Below, piece by piece: positions 63,876 to 64,000 of a DNA stretch of 64,000 bases. Origin of the DNA: UBA8401 sp041665525. Its GTDB lineage: Bacteria; Bacteroidota; Ignavibacteria; UBA10030; UBA8401. Under the pieces are notes generated by a model. It did not search any database. It was given only the letters and a program-made list of their open reading frames with translations, and was not told where the DNA came from. The DNA is taken from positions 1 to 64,000 of the forward strand of contig JBAYIS010000015.1 of NCBI GenBank assembly GCA_041665525.1, in the 5' to 3' direction. Position numbers and translations under genes: made by a program. How positions within the stretch are numbered: the first letter of the stretch is position 1; each line of letters opens with the position of its first letter.

Positions 63876-64000
63876 GTGATACATCCAATATGCTGGCAGA
63901 AGAGTACGCTTCGTGAAAGTACAATAAGACTGCCACAGAGTCAACTGCAAGTCCGGTTGGTTTACAATGCGGTGTGACAACAGTCTCAACCCGAAATCAT

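Overview
The window reads as a chromosomal segment of an FCB-group bacterium (Bacteroidota/Ignavibacteria-like). The main clue is a run of secreted proteins ending in a type IX secretion C-terminal sorting domain with the core QNYPNPFNPxTTI; several genes also start without a Shine-Dalgarno sequence. Gene density and base composition look like a stable chromosome. The only clearly mobile-looking locus is around a tRNA-Pro gene at 29.5-30.3 kb.

Layout. 0-9.8 kb: five large T9SS-type secreted proteins (one cut by the window edge) with GLUG, WxxxRN-type, beta-propeller and CHRD repeats. 9.9-15.1 kb: a minus-strand operon for a LolCDE/MacB-like ABC transporter, a LolA-like periplasmic protein and an outer-membrane barrel. 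15-30 kb: mixed housekeeping and envelope genes (CDF transporter, FadL-like porin, lipoproteins, histidine kinase, purA, ECF sigma factor, a TPR/CHAT-like lipoprotein, MerR regulator). 29.5-30.3 kb: an intact tRNA-Pro(GGG) and two GIY-YIG nuclease genes lying between two broken halves of a second tRNA-Pro, each half interrupted by a 44-nt folded repeat. 30.4-36.4 kb: penicillin acylase, pyruvate kinase, acyl-ACP desaturase. 36.4-41.7 kb: a compact cassette, CheY / zinc-ribbon / GspE-like ATPase repeated twice, plus a third CheY. 41.7-45.7 kb: WYL regulator and small stress or repair-like genes (GyrI-like, ABM, DHFR-like, DinB, Tag). 45.8-57.5 kb: hisBHAFI, a PfkB kinase, an RmlD-like reductase, a degenerate phosphatase-fold lipoprotein, serS, a heterodimeric ABC exporter and fbp. 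57.6-64 kb: CpoB-like lipoprotein, ATP-grasp enzyme, wecB, ppk1 and an HD-domain protein.

The strongest candidates for undescribed biology are three. First, the CheY/zinc-ribbon/GspE double cassette: both zinc-ribbon proteins end in a peptide (LSQADLDKMFE, VSQTDIDKLFE) like the CheY-binding N-terminus of FliM, which suggests phospho-CheY control of a secretion-type ATPase. Second, the tRNA-Pro locus, which looks like a small element carrying its own intact tRNA inserted at the anticodon loop of another copy. Third, a family of small palindromic repeats: two 44-nt copies share a multi-hairpin fold with three compensatory base-pair changes, and related palindromes sit in frame at one fixed position in three T9SS proteins. 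A further recurrent feature is an intrinsic terminator ending within 3-30 nt of the start codon of the next co-directional gene, at six places. All assignments come from reading the sequence; no database search was run.
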